Positions 1 through 8,575 of a stretch of DNA of 64,000 nt are shown here, piece after piece. The stretch's first letter is position 1; the number at the start of each line of letters is the position of its first letter. The notes under the pieces are model-generated. The model did no database searches, was not told the DNA's origin, and saw only the letters and a list, made by a program, of their open reading frames with translations. Both the position numbers and the translations under genes were made by a program. Source of the stretch: an uncultured Leptotrichia sp. (GTDB taxonomy: Bacteria; Fusobacteriota; Fusobacteriia; Fusobacteriales; Leptotrichiaceae); the NCBI GenBank assembly GCA_937925095.1, contig CALEXX010000004.1:1-64000 (forward strand), given 5' to 3'.

Positions 1-885
1 AGAAGAAAACTTTCTGAGATGAAGTCATTCACTCAGATAGGAAGGGAAGAAAATACGAGCATATCAACTGTCATGAGGATATTTCATGACATTGAAGTTC
101 CTCATAAGGAGCTGGACTATGAAACTGTATACCTTGATGAATTTAAGGAGAATGCAGATAAAGAAAAGTACCAGCTGGCAATATATGATACAAACCATAT
201 CCTGATAGATATTTTAAAGGACAGGAAGTCATCAACCATAAGGGAATTCCTTCTCTATCATAAAGACAGTATAAAAAAGGTTGGAATAGACATGTTCATG
301 CAGTTCAGGAATACAGTATACTCCTGTCTTCCACATGCTGATATTGTGGCAGACAAATATCATGTCATAAGGCAGGCAAACTGGATGATAAGGGATGTGA
401 GGATAAAATTATTCAATTCAGATACAAAGTACAGGGAATACAAGAAATACTGGAAGCTGATAGCAAAGAATCCAAACAGTGCATTCAGTCCTTCACAGAA
501 GAAGAGGCTAAAGAAACTGAAGAACCTTTCAGAGATATTCTCAAGGGCTTATGATCTTAGGACAAAATTTTTTAATATATTTGAAATAAAGGATGTCACT
601 ATATTCAATTATGAACTGAAGAACCTGATAGGAGAACTGAAGGAGTCAGGAATAAAGGAATGTATTAAGTTAGGGGAAACATTATCAAACTGGGAAGAAG
701 AAATAAATAATATACAAAAATATAATATAAATAATGGATTTGTTGAAGGCAAAAATAACAAGATAAAAGTAATAAAAAGGATATCTTATGGAATAAAAAG
801 CTTATTCAGCTTAGAATATCTTAAGGTTGTCGAATTTTTTTATCCCGTAATGTACTGCACAAAAATCTTGGAGACAAGATTATAG
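1..885 (+). CDS. ISL3-family transposase, 5' end cut by window edge
   Basis: The reading frame is open from base 1, so the gene starts outside the window; the first in-frame ATG is at 19. The protein matches the DDE domain of ISL3 transposases: an HTH-like start (TQIGREENTSISTVMRIFHD), a catalytic-type Asp in GIDMFMQFRN, the hallmark ADIVADKYHVIRQANWM stretch, and a C-terminal NGFVEGKNNKIKVIKRISYG block carrying the final catalytic Glu. It would cut and paste its own element in the cytoplasm. About 290 residues are visible; full ISL3 transposases are 400 or more, so the zinc-finger N-terminus is missing. Codon use looks like the rest of the window. Downstream lies a terminator hairpin and then unrelated accessory genes. 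Family assignment is firm; activity cannot be judged. Confidence 0.9.
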   Translation, partial: RRKLSEMKSFTQIGREENTSISTVMRIFHDIEVPHKELDYETVYLDEFKENADKEKYQLAIYDTNHILIDILKDRKSSTIREFLLYHKDSIKKVGIDMFMQFRNTVYSCLPHADIVADKYHVIRQANWMIRDVRIKLFNSDTKYREYKKYWKLIAKNPNSAFSPSQKKRLKKLKNLSEIFSRAYDLRTKFFNIFEIKDVTIFNYELKNLIGELKESGIKECIKLGETLSNWEEEINNIQKYNINNGFVEGKNNKIKVIKRISYGIKSLFSLEYLKVVEFFYPVMYCTKILETRL

Positions 886-897
886 GTGCAGTTTTTT
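855..897 (+). terminator. Intrinsic terminator overlapping the transposase stop
   Basis: Outer stem CTGCAC (855-860) pairs with GTGCAG (886-891), and inner stem AATCTT (864-869) pairs with AAGATT (876-881). A run of six T follows. The transposase stop codon is inside the hairpin. Confidence 0.7.
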
Positions 898-1064
898 CAA
901 TAGAACAGTATATATTTTTGAGCTAAAATGTGATATAATAAGCTGTATTTTCTAAAAATAGACAAGGTTTAGATAATTTTAGAAATCATTTCTTAACAAA
1001 TTTTGAACAAGATAATATTACATTTACAATTAAATTTATATAAAAAAAGAAAAGGAGAAAAAAC

Positions 1065-1529
1065 ATGGGACTTAAAGATTTAGTGAAAAAAGCATTTTTA
1101 GGAGCTACTGACGAGGAGAACAAAAAAAATAAGGCAAGAATGAGAGAAATATTTAATGGATGCGTTGATAATGGTGATGATTATAAATTAATTTATTGTC
1201 ATATGGAAAACTTTACTAACGCTATTATTGTTAAAGTAACAAAACACAGCAATTTTATTGTGGGATATAAAGAAGGAGAAGTTATAGTTATTCCTGTTGA
1301 TTCAGAATTAAAGGAATATGGTAAAGCTTACGTATTCAATAAAAGAAATGAAAGTGAAACTAAAGCAACATTGGGATATTGCATAGTATCTAATCCAGAA
1401 GTTTCATTCCAGTTTGTACCTATGACATATCAGCCAGGTATAGCTAAAGGAGCGTCATATTCAGTGTCTATTACTCAGTCTTCTGAAGAAGTTTCAGAAT
1501 TTAAGAAGTTCTTTAAAAAGGGATTATAA
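1065..1529 (+). CDS. Hypothetical protein, 154 aa
   Basis: I do not recognise a family. The frame starts at an ATG with a good ribosome binding site (AAAAGGAG, about 7 nt upstream). The protein is soluble, with no signal peptide or membrane segment. A lysine-rich N-terminal helix (LKDLVKKAFLGATDEENKKN) is followed by a beta-rich middle (YKLIYCHMENFTNAIIVKVTKHSNFIVGYKEGEVIVIPVDSEL is typical) and a short basic tail, FKKFFKKGL. It lies between an ISL3 transposase and a ClbS/DfsB-type gene in what looks like an accessory stretch, 80 bp ahead of the latter. It could be a small immunity-type or stress protein, but nothing in the sequence decides this. Confidence 0.6.
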   Translation: MGLKDLVKKAFLGATDEENKKNKARMREIFNGCVDNGDDYKLIYCHMENFTNAIIVKVTKHSNFIVGYKEGEVIVIPVDSELKEYGKAYVFNKRNESETKATLGYCIVSNPEVSFQFVPMTYQPGIAKGASYSVSITQSSEEVSEFKKFFKKGL

Positions 1530-1608
1530 GGAAGGAAATATGAATGTAATATTTTGATATTTAATAAGACAGTTTATCCAGATATCTAAAAGAAAGGATA
1601 ATTTTATC

Positions 1609-2151
1609 ATGCCAAGACCAAAAACAAAAGAGGATTTAATTATAGCTGCTAAAGAAAATTACAAAAAACTGAATATACTAATTTCTAACATGTCTGATGA
1701 AGAATTGGATACACCTTTTGATTTTTCAAAGGATGAAAAGAAAAAAGAAGCTCATTGGAAAAGAGATAAAAATTTAAGGGATATATTAATTCATCTTTAT
1801 GAATGGCATCAGCTACTTTTAAATTGGATAAATTCTAATCAGAATGGAGAAGAAAAGCCTTTTATTCCTAAACCATATAACTGGAAAACTTATGGTGATT
1901 TGAATGTCGAGTTTTGGAAAAAACATCAGAATACAAACTTAGAGGAAGCAAAAGAAATGCTAAAGCAATCACATAAAAAAGTTTTAGAGTTAGCCGAGAC
2001 ATTTACAAACGAAGAATTGTTTTCTAAAGATGTATATAAATGGGTTGGAGGAAGTGTACTTGGTTCATATTTTGTAAGTGCAACTTCAAGTCATTATGAC
2101 TGGGCTATGAAGAAAATTAAGGCTCATCAGAAAAATTGCAGGTTAAAATAG
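1609..2151 (+). CDS. ClbS/DfsB (DUF1706) family four-helix bundle protein
   Basis: The N-terminus MPRPKTKEDLIIAAKENYKK followed by LDTPFDF, then LRDILIHLYEWHQLLLNWI and FIPKPYNWKTYGDLN, is the signature of the ClbS/DfsB family (DinB-like four-helix bundle). ClbS protects colibactin producers as a cyclopropane hydrolase; DfsB relatives have other or unknown roles, so only the fold is claimed here. Length (180 aa) is normal for the family. A ribosome binding site (AAAGGA) lies about 11 nt upstream. The gene is followed after 17 bp by an unknown small gene, probably cotranscribed. There is no colibactin-like pathway in the window, so a self-protection role would be an inference from family only. 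Confidence 0.8.
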   Translation: MPRPKTKEDLIIAAKENYKKLNILISNMSDEELDTPFDFSKDEKKKEAHWKRDKNLRDILIHLYEWHQLLLNWINSNQNGEEKPFIPKPYNWKTYGDLNVEFWKKHQNTNLEEAKEMLKQSHKKVLELAETFTNEELFSKDVYKWVGGSVLGSYFVSATSSHYDWAMKKIKAHQKNCRLK

Positions 2152-2168
2152 GAAAAAGGAAAGATATT

Positions 2169-2573
2169 ATGACTAAAAACGAGATAATTATTTCATTACA
2201 AAAAGGGATAAATCCTTATGAAGAATATTATATTGAAGATGAAGTTAAGGAAGCTATGCTTGAATATCCTAATCCTTTTGAATTAGTTGCTCCTATTCTG
2301 GAAATTATTGAATCTAATCCAGATATAGATTTTGGAACACCAGGGGATTTAGTACATTTTGTAGAGAAATTTTATAAAAAGGGATATGAAGAGTTATTGC
2401 TTAAATCTGTCCGAAAAAATCCTACTATGCACAATATATGGATGCTTCATCGCTGTTATATTGATGAAGATAATCCTTTGCACAGTAAATTTGCACTTTT
2501 AATTAAAGAAATTAAAGAGGATAAATCTGTATCCAGTAAAATAAAAGAAGTAATCGAAGAGTTTAGTTGGTAA
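2169..2573 (+). CDS. Hypothetical protein, 134 aa
   Basis: Family not recognised with certainty. The start was placed at ATG 2169 because the only Shine-Dalgarno-like run (AGGAAAAAGGAAAG) lies just before it and inside the longer frame that begins at 2136. The protein is acidic, helical and soluble. It contains FGTPGDLVHFVEKFYKKGYE and a following NPTMHNIWMLHR block, a pattern I associate with small proteins often found beside polymorphic toxins or in accessory regions, but I cannot name the family. It is 17 bp downstream of the ClbS-like gene and likely shares its transcript. A repeat copy begins 14 bp after the stop codon. Confidence 0.55.
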   Translation: MTKNEIIISLQKGINPYEEYYIEDEVKEAMLEYPNPFELVAPILEIIESNPDIDFGTPGDLVHFVEKFYKKGYEELLLKSVRKNPTMHNIWMLHRCYIDEDNPLHSKFALLIKEIKEDKSVSSKIKEVIEEFSW

Positions 2574-2586
2574 ATTTATAATTAAT

Positions 2587-2848
2587 GGGACTATCTCAAA
2601 ATAACAAAAATACAAATGTAATATATGAAAGAGGCTGTCTCAAAGTTAGAAAAATACAAAAAACATATTTATTCATTTACTAAAATTTCACTTATACAAA
2701 ACAGTCATTCATAAAGAAAAAGTCAAAATACACCTGAAAAATCAGGTTGTTGACTTTTTCTAAATTCATTTCCAGTTTTGCATTGTGAAATTCTAAATAA
2801 TTCATAAATATAGTTTTTACAGTATTTTTTCAATTTTGAGACAGTCCC
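2587..2848. repeat. Palindromic MITE-like repeat, copy A (with doubled left end)
   Basis: The ends are inverted repeats: GGGACTATCTCAAAAT (2587-2602) matches the reverse complement of ATTTTGAGACAGTCCC (2833-2848). A second left-type end, GAGGCTGTCTCAAA, starts at 2631. The centre is a hairpin: GAAAAAGTCAA (2716-2726) with TTGACTTTTTC (2750-2760), and within it ACCTGA (2732-2737) with TCAGGT (2742-2747). Copy B is the same orientation; copies C and D are inverted relatives. There is no ORF inside. It could also stop transcription from the upstream gene. Confidence 0.85.
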
Positions 2849-2972
2849 ATTTTTAATTATAAGAAGTTACATTTGAACTATAAATTTAGTTTATCAATCA
2901 TTTAAAGTTGGTGGAGAAAATGTCACTCACATTGTCGTTCGCAGCGTCGCTCACGATAAAGAAAAAATAAGA

Positions 2973-3776
2973 TTGAATAATAAAATAACAAGACAAGCTA
3001 TTGCTAATGAAATTGGAGTAAGTAAAAAAACGATAGAAAGATACATGAAGGAAAGGAACAAAGCTTTCAGTGAGAGAATACTTACAGATGTATGTCCATT
3101 TACACTAGGTATAGAAGTAATAGGAAAAAAATTTTCACCAATCATTCATAGAAATACAACAGTACCTGCAAGTAAGTCTGAATATTACTATACAGTTCAC
3201 GATAATCAGAACATTATAAGAATAGCCATTTATCAGGGGGAGAGCCTTGAAGTAGAAGAAAATCTCTTTCTAGGAGAGTTTGAGCTTAAAGTTCCTAAAA
3301 ATAAAGCAGGAGAAGAAGCAATAAATGTAAGATTTACCTATGATATTAATGGCATTCTGGAAGTAGAGGCAACATCTGTCACAACAGGAGAAAAACGTAA
3401 TAAACTTCTTATAAATGATGATTTGTCAGAAAAGGAAAAAGCAGAAAAAATAAAAAAACTTGAAGAAATTAAAATGGAATCGGAAAGTAGAAACAAGGAT
3501 AAACTGCTTATAGAAAAGGCAAACAGAATTTATTCAGAAATAAGCAGCAGTGAGATTAGAAGTTATATTTCAGGGTATCTGGAACAGTATGAAATGATTT
3601 TAAAGACTGACAATAAAATCAGAATTAAGAAAGCAAAAAAAGAATTTTCAGAATTTCTGGATAAAGTGGATCCGGAATTAAGTGATTTGGATATTGATGA
3701 GATTTTAAAAGATAAGAAAGCAAAAAGAGAAATAGAAATTGAAGAAGACGATGATGATTTAGGATTTTTAAATTAA
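2973..3776 (+). pseudogene. HTH segment fused to the C-terminal half of an HscC-type Hsp70; probable gene remnant
   Basis: The longest frame begins at a TTG (2973) without a convincing ribosome binding site and stays open upstream to 2877. Residues 1-28 read as a helix-turn-helix (ITRQAIANEIGVSKKTIERY). From about residue 33 the protein becomes an Hsp70: SERILTDVCPFTLGIEVIG, then FSPIIHRNTTVPASKSE, IRIAIYQGES, LGEFELKVPK and NGILEVEA, which is the substrate-binding domain of HscC-like chaperones, followed by an acidic helical lid (to residue 267). Full HscC is about 550 residues; the whole nucleotide-binding domain is missing. A substrate-binding domain without its ATPase cannot run a chaperone cycle, so I read this as a recombination remnant, although an expressed chimera is possible. 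A GC-richer patch (2920-2957) marks the upstream side of the junction. Confidence 0.6.
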
Positions 3777-3780
3777 ATTC

Positions 3781-3812
3781 AATAGGAGCCATATCCGGGT
3801 TCCTATTTTTTT
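3781..3812 (+). terminator. Intrinsic terminator after the HscC-tail frame
   Basis: AATAGGAGCC and GGGTTCCTATT form a GC-containing stem with the loop ATATCC, followed by a run of T (3806-3812). Confidence 0.75.
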
Positions 3813-3856
3813 GTAAAAGGTACTAGAAAAAAATATTAATTTTTTGTTTATTTGTA

Positions 3857-3885
3857 TTTACATTTTGTGAAAAATATAGTATACT
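3857..3885 (+). promoter_or_regulatory. Sigma-70 type promoter for nox
   Basis: TTTACA (3857-3862), a 17-nt spacer and TATACT (3880-3885), about 75 nt before the nox start. Confidence 0.7.
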
Positions 3886-3959
3886 GACACGTGAAATTAT
3901 TCCTATTCAATATATGGGAGTAAAAAACGCTGAAAAAAGATAGAGGAGAGAAGAGAATT

Positions 3960-5291
3960 ATGAAAGTAGTAGTAGTTGGATGTACTCATGCTGGAACGGC
4001 AGCAATACTAAATCTGAAAAAGGTAAATCCAGATGTGGAAATAACAGTGTTTGAAAGAAATGACAACATTTCCTTCCTTTCATGTGGAATTGCACTATAT
4101 GTTGGTGGTATAGTAAAAGACCCTCAAGGATTATTTTACTGTTCACCGGAAAAATTGAGAGAATTAAATGTTAATACAAAAATGAGACATGATGTAAAAA
4201 ATGTTGACATAAAAGGTAAAAAGATTCATGTGGCTAATTTAGAAACTGGGGAAGAATTTGATGAAACATTTGATAAATTAATTGTAACATCAGGTTCATG
4301 GCCAATTATTCCTCCAATTGAAGGAATAGAAATGAATAATATTCTTCTTTGCAAAAATTATAACCACTCAAATGAAATAATTGAAAAAGGGAAAAATGCT
4401 AAAAAAGTAGTGGTAGTTGGGGCAGGATATATCGGAGTGGAACTTGTTGAAGCATTTAGAGATAATGGAAAAGAAGTTGTACTTGTAGATGCAGAAGAAA
4501 GAATATTAAGCAGATATTTTGATAAGGAGTATACTGAAATTGCTGAAAAAGCATTTAAAGATAGAGGAATTGTAATTGCTGCCGGAGAAAAAGTTGTAAA
4601 ATTTGAAGGTGAAAATGGAAATGTAAAAAAAGTAATTACAGATAAAAATGAATATGATGCAGACATGGTAATAATGTGTGTAGGATTTGCACCTGCTACA
4701 TCACTTTTTGAAGGACAGCTTGACATGCTGCCTAATGGAGCTATAAAAGTTGATGAATATATGAGAACAAGCGATAAGGATGTAATGGCTGCAGGAGACT
4801 GCTGTTCAGTTTACTCAAATGCCCTTAATACTCATATATATATCCCTCTTGCAACAAATGCAGTAAGAATGGGAACTTTAGCAGCACTGAACTTATCTGA
4901 AAATAAATTCAGACATCCTGGGACTCAAGGAACATCAGGAATAAAAATATATGAAAATAATATGGCGGCAACAGGTATTACAGAAGAAACAGCTAAAGCA
5001 GAAGGAATTGAAGTAGAATCAGTTATAGCTGTAGATAACTACAGACCTGAATTTATGCCTACATATGAGGAAGTAATGCTTAAAGTGGTATTTGACAAGA
5101 ATAGCAGAAAAATTTTAGGGGCTCAGCTAAATTCTAAAATGGATTTAACTCAGTCAATAAATACTCTGTCTGTGTGCATTCAAAATGGAATGACAATAGA
5201 CGACCTGGCATTTGTAGATTTCTTCTTCCAGCCACATTATAATAAGCCTTGGAACTTTATAAACGTGGCAGGATTAAATGCATTAAAATAA
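3960..5291 (+). CDS. nox: NADH oxidase, water-forming type (CoA-disulfide reductase-like flavoprotein)
   Basis: This FAD/NAD-dependent oxidoreductase very likely reduces O2 to water with NADH in the cytoplasm, protecting an anaerobe from oxygen and recycling NAD+. The N-terminal FAD-binding motif (VVVVGCTHAGTAA) includes His10, and the redox-active Cys42 lies in NISFLSCGIALYVGG, the arrangement of streptococcal Nox. A second Rossmann fold (VVVVGAGYIGVELVE) sits near residues 149-163, the FAD motif VMAAGDCC near 275, and the dimerisation domain from about 330. Length (443 aa) is typical. The start ATG has a strong GAGGAGAGAAGAG ribosome binding site and its own promoter. A close relative, CoA-disulfide reductase, shares the fold and the single Cys, so the exact substrate is inferred. 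Confidence 0.88.
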   Translation: MKVVVVGCTHAGTAAILNLKKVNPDVEITVFERNDNISFLSCGIALYVGGIVKDPQGLFYCSPEKLRELNVNTKMRHDVKNVDIKGKKIHVANLETGEEFDETFDKLIVTSGSWPIIPPIEGIEMNNILLCKNYNHSNEIIEKGKNAKKVVVVGAGYIGVELVEAFRDNGKEVVLVDAEERILSRYFDKEYTEIAEKAFKDRGIVIAAGEKVVKFEGENGNVKKVITDKNEYDADMVIMCVGFAPATSLFEGQLDMLPNGAIKVDEYMRTSDKDVMAAGDCCSVYSNALNTHIYIPLATNAVRMGTLAALNLSENKFRHPGTQGTSGIKIYENNMAATGITEETAKAEGIEVESVIAVDNYRPEFMPTYEEVMLKVVFDKNSRKILGAQLNSKMDLTQSINTLSVCIQNGMTIDDLAFVDFFFQPHYNKPWNFINVAGLNALK

Positions 5292-5303
5292 TATATTTAA
5301 TTT

Positions 5304-5526
5304 AAGGCTATCTCAAATTTTGAAAAAATATAAAAAAAATATTTATTCATTTGCTAGAATTTCACTTATACAAAACAGTCATTCATAAAGAAAAAGTCAA
5401 AATTCACCTGAAAAATCAGGTTGTTGACTTTTTCTAAATTCATTTCCTGTTTTGTATTGTAAAATTCTAAATAATTCATAAATATAGTTTTTACACTATT
5501 TTTCAATTTTTTGAGATAGCTCTTTT
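5304..5526. repeat. Palindromic MITE-like repeat, copy B
   Basis: Begins AAGGCTATCTCAAA (5304) and ends with TTTGAGATAGCTCTTTT. The interior is nearly identical to copy A, including GAAAAAGTCAA (5390-5400) with TTGACTTTTTC (5424-5434) and ACCTGA with TCAGGT (5406-5421). It starts 13 bp after the nox stop codon and probably acts as its terminator. Confidence 0.85.
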
Positions 5527-5585
5527 TTTAATTAAATATATAATTTTATAGAACTTTTCCTATATCAAAATATACTTTCTCTATA

Positions 5586-5614
5586 TTGAATTGAAAATTA
5601 AATTATGTTAATAT
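5586..5614 (+). promoter_or_regulatory. Probable promoter for serA
   Basis: TTGAAT (5586-5591), a 17-nt spacer ending in an extended TGT, and TAATAT (5609-5614), 42 nt before the serA start. The -10 is imperfect. Confidence 0.45.
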
Positions 5615-5655
5615 ATTAGATAATAAATATTTCTGGAATAAGGGAGGAGAAAATT

Positions 5656-7248
5656 ATGTATAAAGTATTAGTAGGAGAATACATTGATGATGAGGCTATT
5701 GCAGGATTGCTGAAATCAGAAGATGTAGAAGTAGATGTGAAGGTGGGAATTTCAAGGGAAGAAATTCTGAATATTATTCATGAATACGATGCCCTTATTG
5801 TAAGAAGTGTTATAAAGGTTGACAAGGAACTGCTGGATAAGGCAAAAAAACTTAAAATTGTGGGGCGTGCAGGAAATGGAACAGACAACATAAACATTCC
5901 TGAGGCAACTGCACATGGGGTAATAGTTGCAAATACACCTGACAGCAACACTGTTTCAGCCTGTGAAATTGCAATTGGGCTTATGATTGCATCAGCTAGA
6001 AATATAGTGGCGGCAAATAACTATATAAAAAGCGGAAAATGGGAAAGAGAAATATTTGTAGGAAGTGAGCTTTTTGAAAAAACACTTGGTATTATTGGAC
6101 TTGGAAGAATAGGAAGCCTTATGGCGAAGCGAATGAAAGCATTTGGAATGGAACTTATCGCTTACGATCCGTATATTTCAGATGAAATTTTCAAGAGAAA
6201 TGGTTGTAAAAAAGCAGAAACTTTAGATGAATTACTTGAAAAATCTGATATTATAACAATTCATACTCCAAAAACAAAGGAGACATTGAATATGATAAAT
6301 GCTGAAAACCTTCATAAGTTAAAAGATGATGTTAGACTTGTAAATGCTGCACGTGGAGGACTTTTCAATGAAGAGGCTGTGGCTGAAGGACTGAAAAGTG
6401 GTAAAATTGCAAGTTTTGGATATGATGTGCATACTGTAGAACCACGTTCTGAATGTATACTGTATGAATTTGAAAATGCAATTGCTACACCACATATAGG
6501 AGCAACAACTTATGAAGCTCAGAGAAATGTTGGAACACAAGTGGTAAGACAGGTTCTAAATGGTCTTCGTGGTGAAATAGTAGAAACAGCAGTAAACCTG
6601 CCATCAATAGGAAGGGAAGAGTTCCTTATAGTGAAGCCTTTTATAAGTCTTGCTGAAAAGCTGGGGAAAATTTATTTCCAGATTGAAAAGGCCCCAATTA
6701 CAAATATTGCAATTAACTATTATGGAGAAATTGCAGAGCAGGAAACTGCACTTGTAGATTCAACTGCAATAAAAGGAATTCTGGAACCTGTATTGAAGGA
6801 AGAGGTAAACTATATCAATTCAAAATCTCTTGCTGAAAAAAGAGGAATTAATATTTCAATAAATAAAAAAGATCATAAATACGAAAATTATTCTTCAGCA
6901 ATTGAATTTATTATAAATAACGAAGATGGAAAGAAAGTTAATGTTGTCGGTACAATTGGAATGAATAACGAGGAAAGAATTATAAGCTTGAAAAACTACA
7001 ATATGGATATGGCAATTTCTGACAATATGATATATCTTGGAAATGATGATGTTCCCGGAGTTATCGGAGCTGTAGGGGCAACCTTAGGTAAGGAAAATAT
7101 AAATATTGCAACGATGAATGTAGGAAGACGTGAAAACAGCGCCATTATGTTGCTTACTGTAGACAGCGAAGTAAGTAAGGAATCTCTGGAAGAGCTTAAA
7201 AGACTTAGCCAGATAAAATGGGCATATTATTTAGATTTAACAATATAG
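5656..7248 (+). CDS. serA: D-3-phosphoglycerate dehydrogenase with ACT domain
   Basis: Oxidises 3-phosphoglycerate to 3-phosphohydroxypyruvate with NAD+, the first committed step of serine synthesis. The catalytic domain contains VRSVIKVDKELLDKAKKLKI and RAGNGTDNIN (residues about 50-83), the NAD-binding GIIGLGRIGSLMAKRM (about 145-160), and HIGATT with the catalytic His (about 277). An intervening substrate-binding domain covers about 315-455. A C-terminal ACT domain (VPGVIGAVGATLGKENINIA, about 462-481) follows, suggesting feedback control by serine. At 530 aa it is the long, type 1 form. The GGGAGGAG ribosome binding site is 6-7 nt before the ATG. It stands alone: serB and serC are not nearby. 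Confidence 0.92.
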   Translation: MYKVLVGEYIDDEAIAGLLKSEDVEVDVKVGISREEILNIIHEYDALIVRSVIKVDKELLDKAKKLKIVGRAGNGTDNINIPEATAHGVIVANTPDSNTVSACEIAIGLMIASARNIVAANNYIKSGKWEREIFVGSELFEKTLGIIGLGRIGSLMAKRMKAFGMELIAYDPYISDEIFKRNGCKKAETLDELLEKSDIITIHTPKTKETLNMINAENLHKLKDDVRLVNAARGGLFNEEAVAEGLKSGKIASFGYDVHTVEPRSECILYEFENAIATPHIGATTYEAQRNVGTQVVRQVLNGLRGEIVETAVNLPSIGREEFLIVKPFISLAEKLGKIYFQIEKAPITNIAINYYGEIAEQETALVDSTAIKGILEPVLKEEVNYINSKSLAEKRGINISINKKDHKYENYSSAIEFIINNEDGKKVNVVGTIGMNNEERIISLKNYNMDMAISDNMIYLGNDDVPGVIGAVGATLGKENINIATMNVGRRENSAIMLLTVDSEVSKESLEELKRLSQIKWAYYLDLTI

Positions 7249-7276
7249 AAAGAGCTTTTTTAAAGAAAAAGATTTC

Positions 7277-7305
7277 TTCAAAAAACTTCTAATTTGTGCT
7301 ATAAT
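7277..7305 (+). promoter_or_regulatory. Extended -10 promoter for the ATP-grasp gene
   Basis: TGC-TATAAT (extended -10; TATAAT at 7300-7305), with a weak TTCAAA -35 (7277-7282) at a 17-nt spacing, 46 nt before the ATG. Confidence 0.55.
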
Positions 7306-7350
7306 TTGCTAACAGTAACGCGAAAAGTATTAAGAAGGAGATGAAAGAAT

Positions 7351-8550
7351 ATGAATTTTGTTTATATTTCGCCACATTTCCCAAAAACAAACTGGGAATT
7401 CTGTGATAGACTGAAACAAAATGGGGTAACTGTATTAGGGATTGCAGATGTTGAATATAATGAACTTGACGAAAAATTGAAAAATGCATTGACAGAGTAT
7501 TATAAAGTATCTTCTCTGGAAAATTATGATGAAGTTTTAAAAGCTGTTGGATATTTTACCTTTAAATATGGGAAAATAGACTGGCTGGAATCTAATAATG
7601 AATACTGGCTTGAACAGGACGCAAAATTGCGTACTGATTTTAACATAACTACAGGAATTAAAACTGATAAAATACACAATATTAAAGAAAAGTCAGCAAT
7701 GAAAAGCTCTTATGAAAAGGGAGGAATTTCTACTGCGGCATATCATATGGTTTCTACTTTGGAAGAAGCAGAAAAATTTATAAAAAAAGTTGGATATCCT
7801 GTCGTAGTAAAACCGGATAATGGAGTAGGAGCAAGTAATACTTACAGAATAAGAAACGACCAGGAACTTAAGGAATTCTACAAAAATGTTCCAGCTGTTC
7901 CATATATTATGGAAGAGTATGTTTTTGGAGATCTTGTGTCTTATGATGCGATAGTTGATGCTGAGGGGAATCCTATTTTTGAAACAGGAATCACTTGGGA
8001 GCCGACAATCATGGATATTGTAAATGAAGGGCTTGATTTATATTACTATGTAAGAAAACAGCTTCCGCCTGAACTGATTGATGCTGGAAGACGTACAATC
8101 AAAGGATTTGGAGTTAAAAGCAGATTTGTTCATATGGAATTTTTTAAACTGCTGGAAGACAGAAAAGGACTTGGGAAAAAAGGGGAATATATAGGACTTG
8201 AAGTAAATATGCGTCCAGCGGGAGGATATACTCCAAGCATGTACAATTATGCCAATAATACAGATGTGTATCAGATATGGGCAGACATGGTAACTTATGG
8301 AAAAATTGTAAATACTTCCCTAAATGAAGATATGGAAAGATACTTCTGCATATATGTAAGTAGGCGTGATGAAAAGAACTATAAGTATTCTGATGAAGAA
8401 GTTCTTGAAAAGTACGGAGAAGCTATTCTTATGTATGAAAGAATGCCGGATCTTTATTCAGCGGCTATGGGGAATAGAATGTACACTGCTAAATTTAAGG
8501 ATAAGGAAGTAATGGATGAATTTATAAAATTTGTTCATGAAACTGTTTAA
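7351..8550 (+). CDS. ATP-grasp domain ligase (carboxylate-amine ligase type)
   Basis: The central domain has the ATP-grasp lysine motif GYPVVVKPDNGVGASNTYRI (about residues 149-168), an ATP-clamp segment YIMEEYVFGDLVSYDAIVD, and the Mg-binding GLEVNMRPAGGY (about 287-298), all hallmarks of enzymes that activate a carboxylate with ATP and join it to an amine. The N-terminus (MNFVYISPHFPKTNWEFCDRL) is a pre-ATP-grasp Rossmann-like region that often binds the acid substrate. No standard family member (PurD, CarB, DdlA, biotin carboxylase) fits by length or layout, so the substrate is unknown. The ribosome binding site AAGGAGATG is well spaced. An alpha/beta-hydrolase gene follows after 25 bp, probably in the same transcript, implying a shared two-step pathway. 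Confidence 0.82.
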   Translation: MNFVYISPHFPKTNWEFCDRLKQNGVTVLGIADVEYNELDEKLKNALTEYYKVSSLENYDEVLKAVGYFTFKYGKIDWLESNNEYWLEQDAKLRTDFNITTGIKTDKIHNIKEKSAMKSSYEKGGISTAAYHMVSTLEEAEKFIKKVGYPVVVKPDNGVGASNTYRIRNDQELKEFYKNVPAVPYIMEEYVFGDLVSYDAIVDAEGNPIFETGITWEPTIMDIVNEGLDLYYYVRKQLPPELIDAGRRTIKGFGVKSRFVHMEFFKLLEDRKGLGKKGEYIGLEVNMRPAGGYTPSMYNYANNTDVYQIWADMVTYGKIVNTSLNEDMERYFCIYVSRRDEKNYKYSDEEVLEKYGEAILMYERMPDLYSAAMGNRMYTAKFKDKEVMDEFIKFVHETV

Positions 8551-8575
8551 AAAATATAATTAAAGGAAGTGAATA

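Noticed and set aside
4358..4726. 122-codon - strand frame inside nox
   Set aside because: Antisense to a clearly coding gene, low-complexity Ser/Thr/Phe composition, no ribosome binding site.
7249..7290. Possible terminator after serA (TTTTTT... AAAAAA complementarity)
   Set aside because: Stem is AT-only with mismatches and no following T tract; too weak to call.
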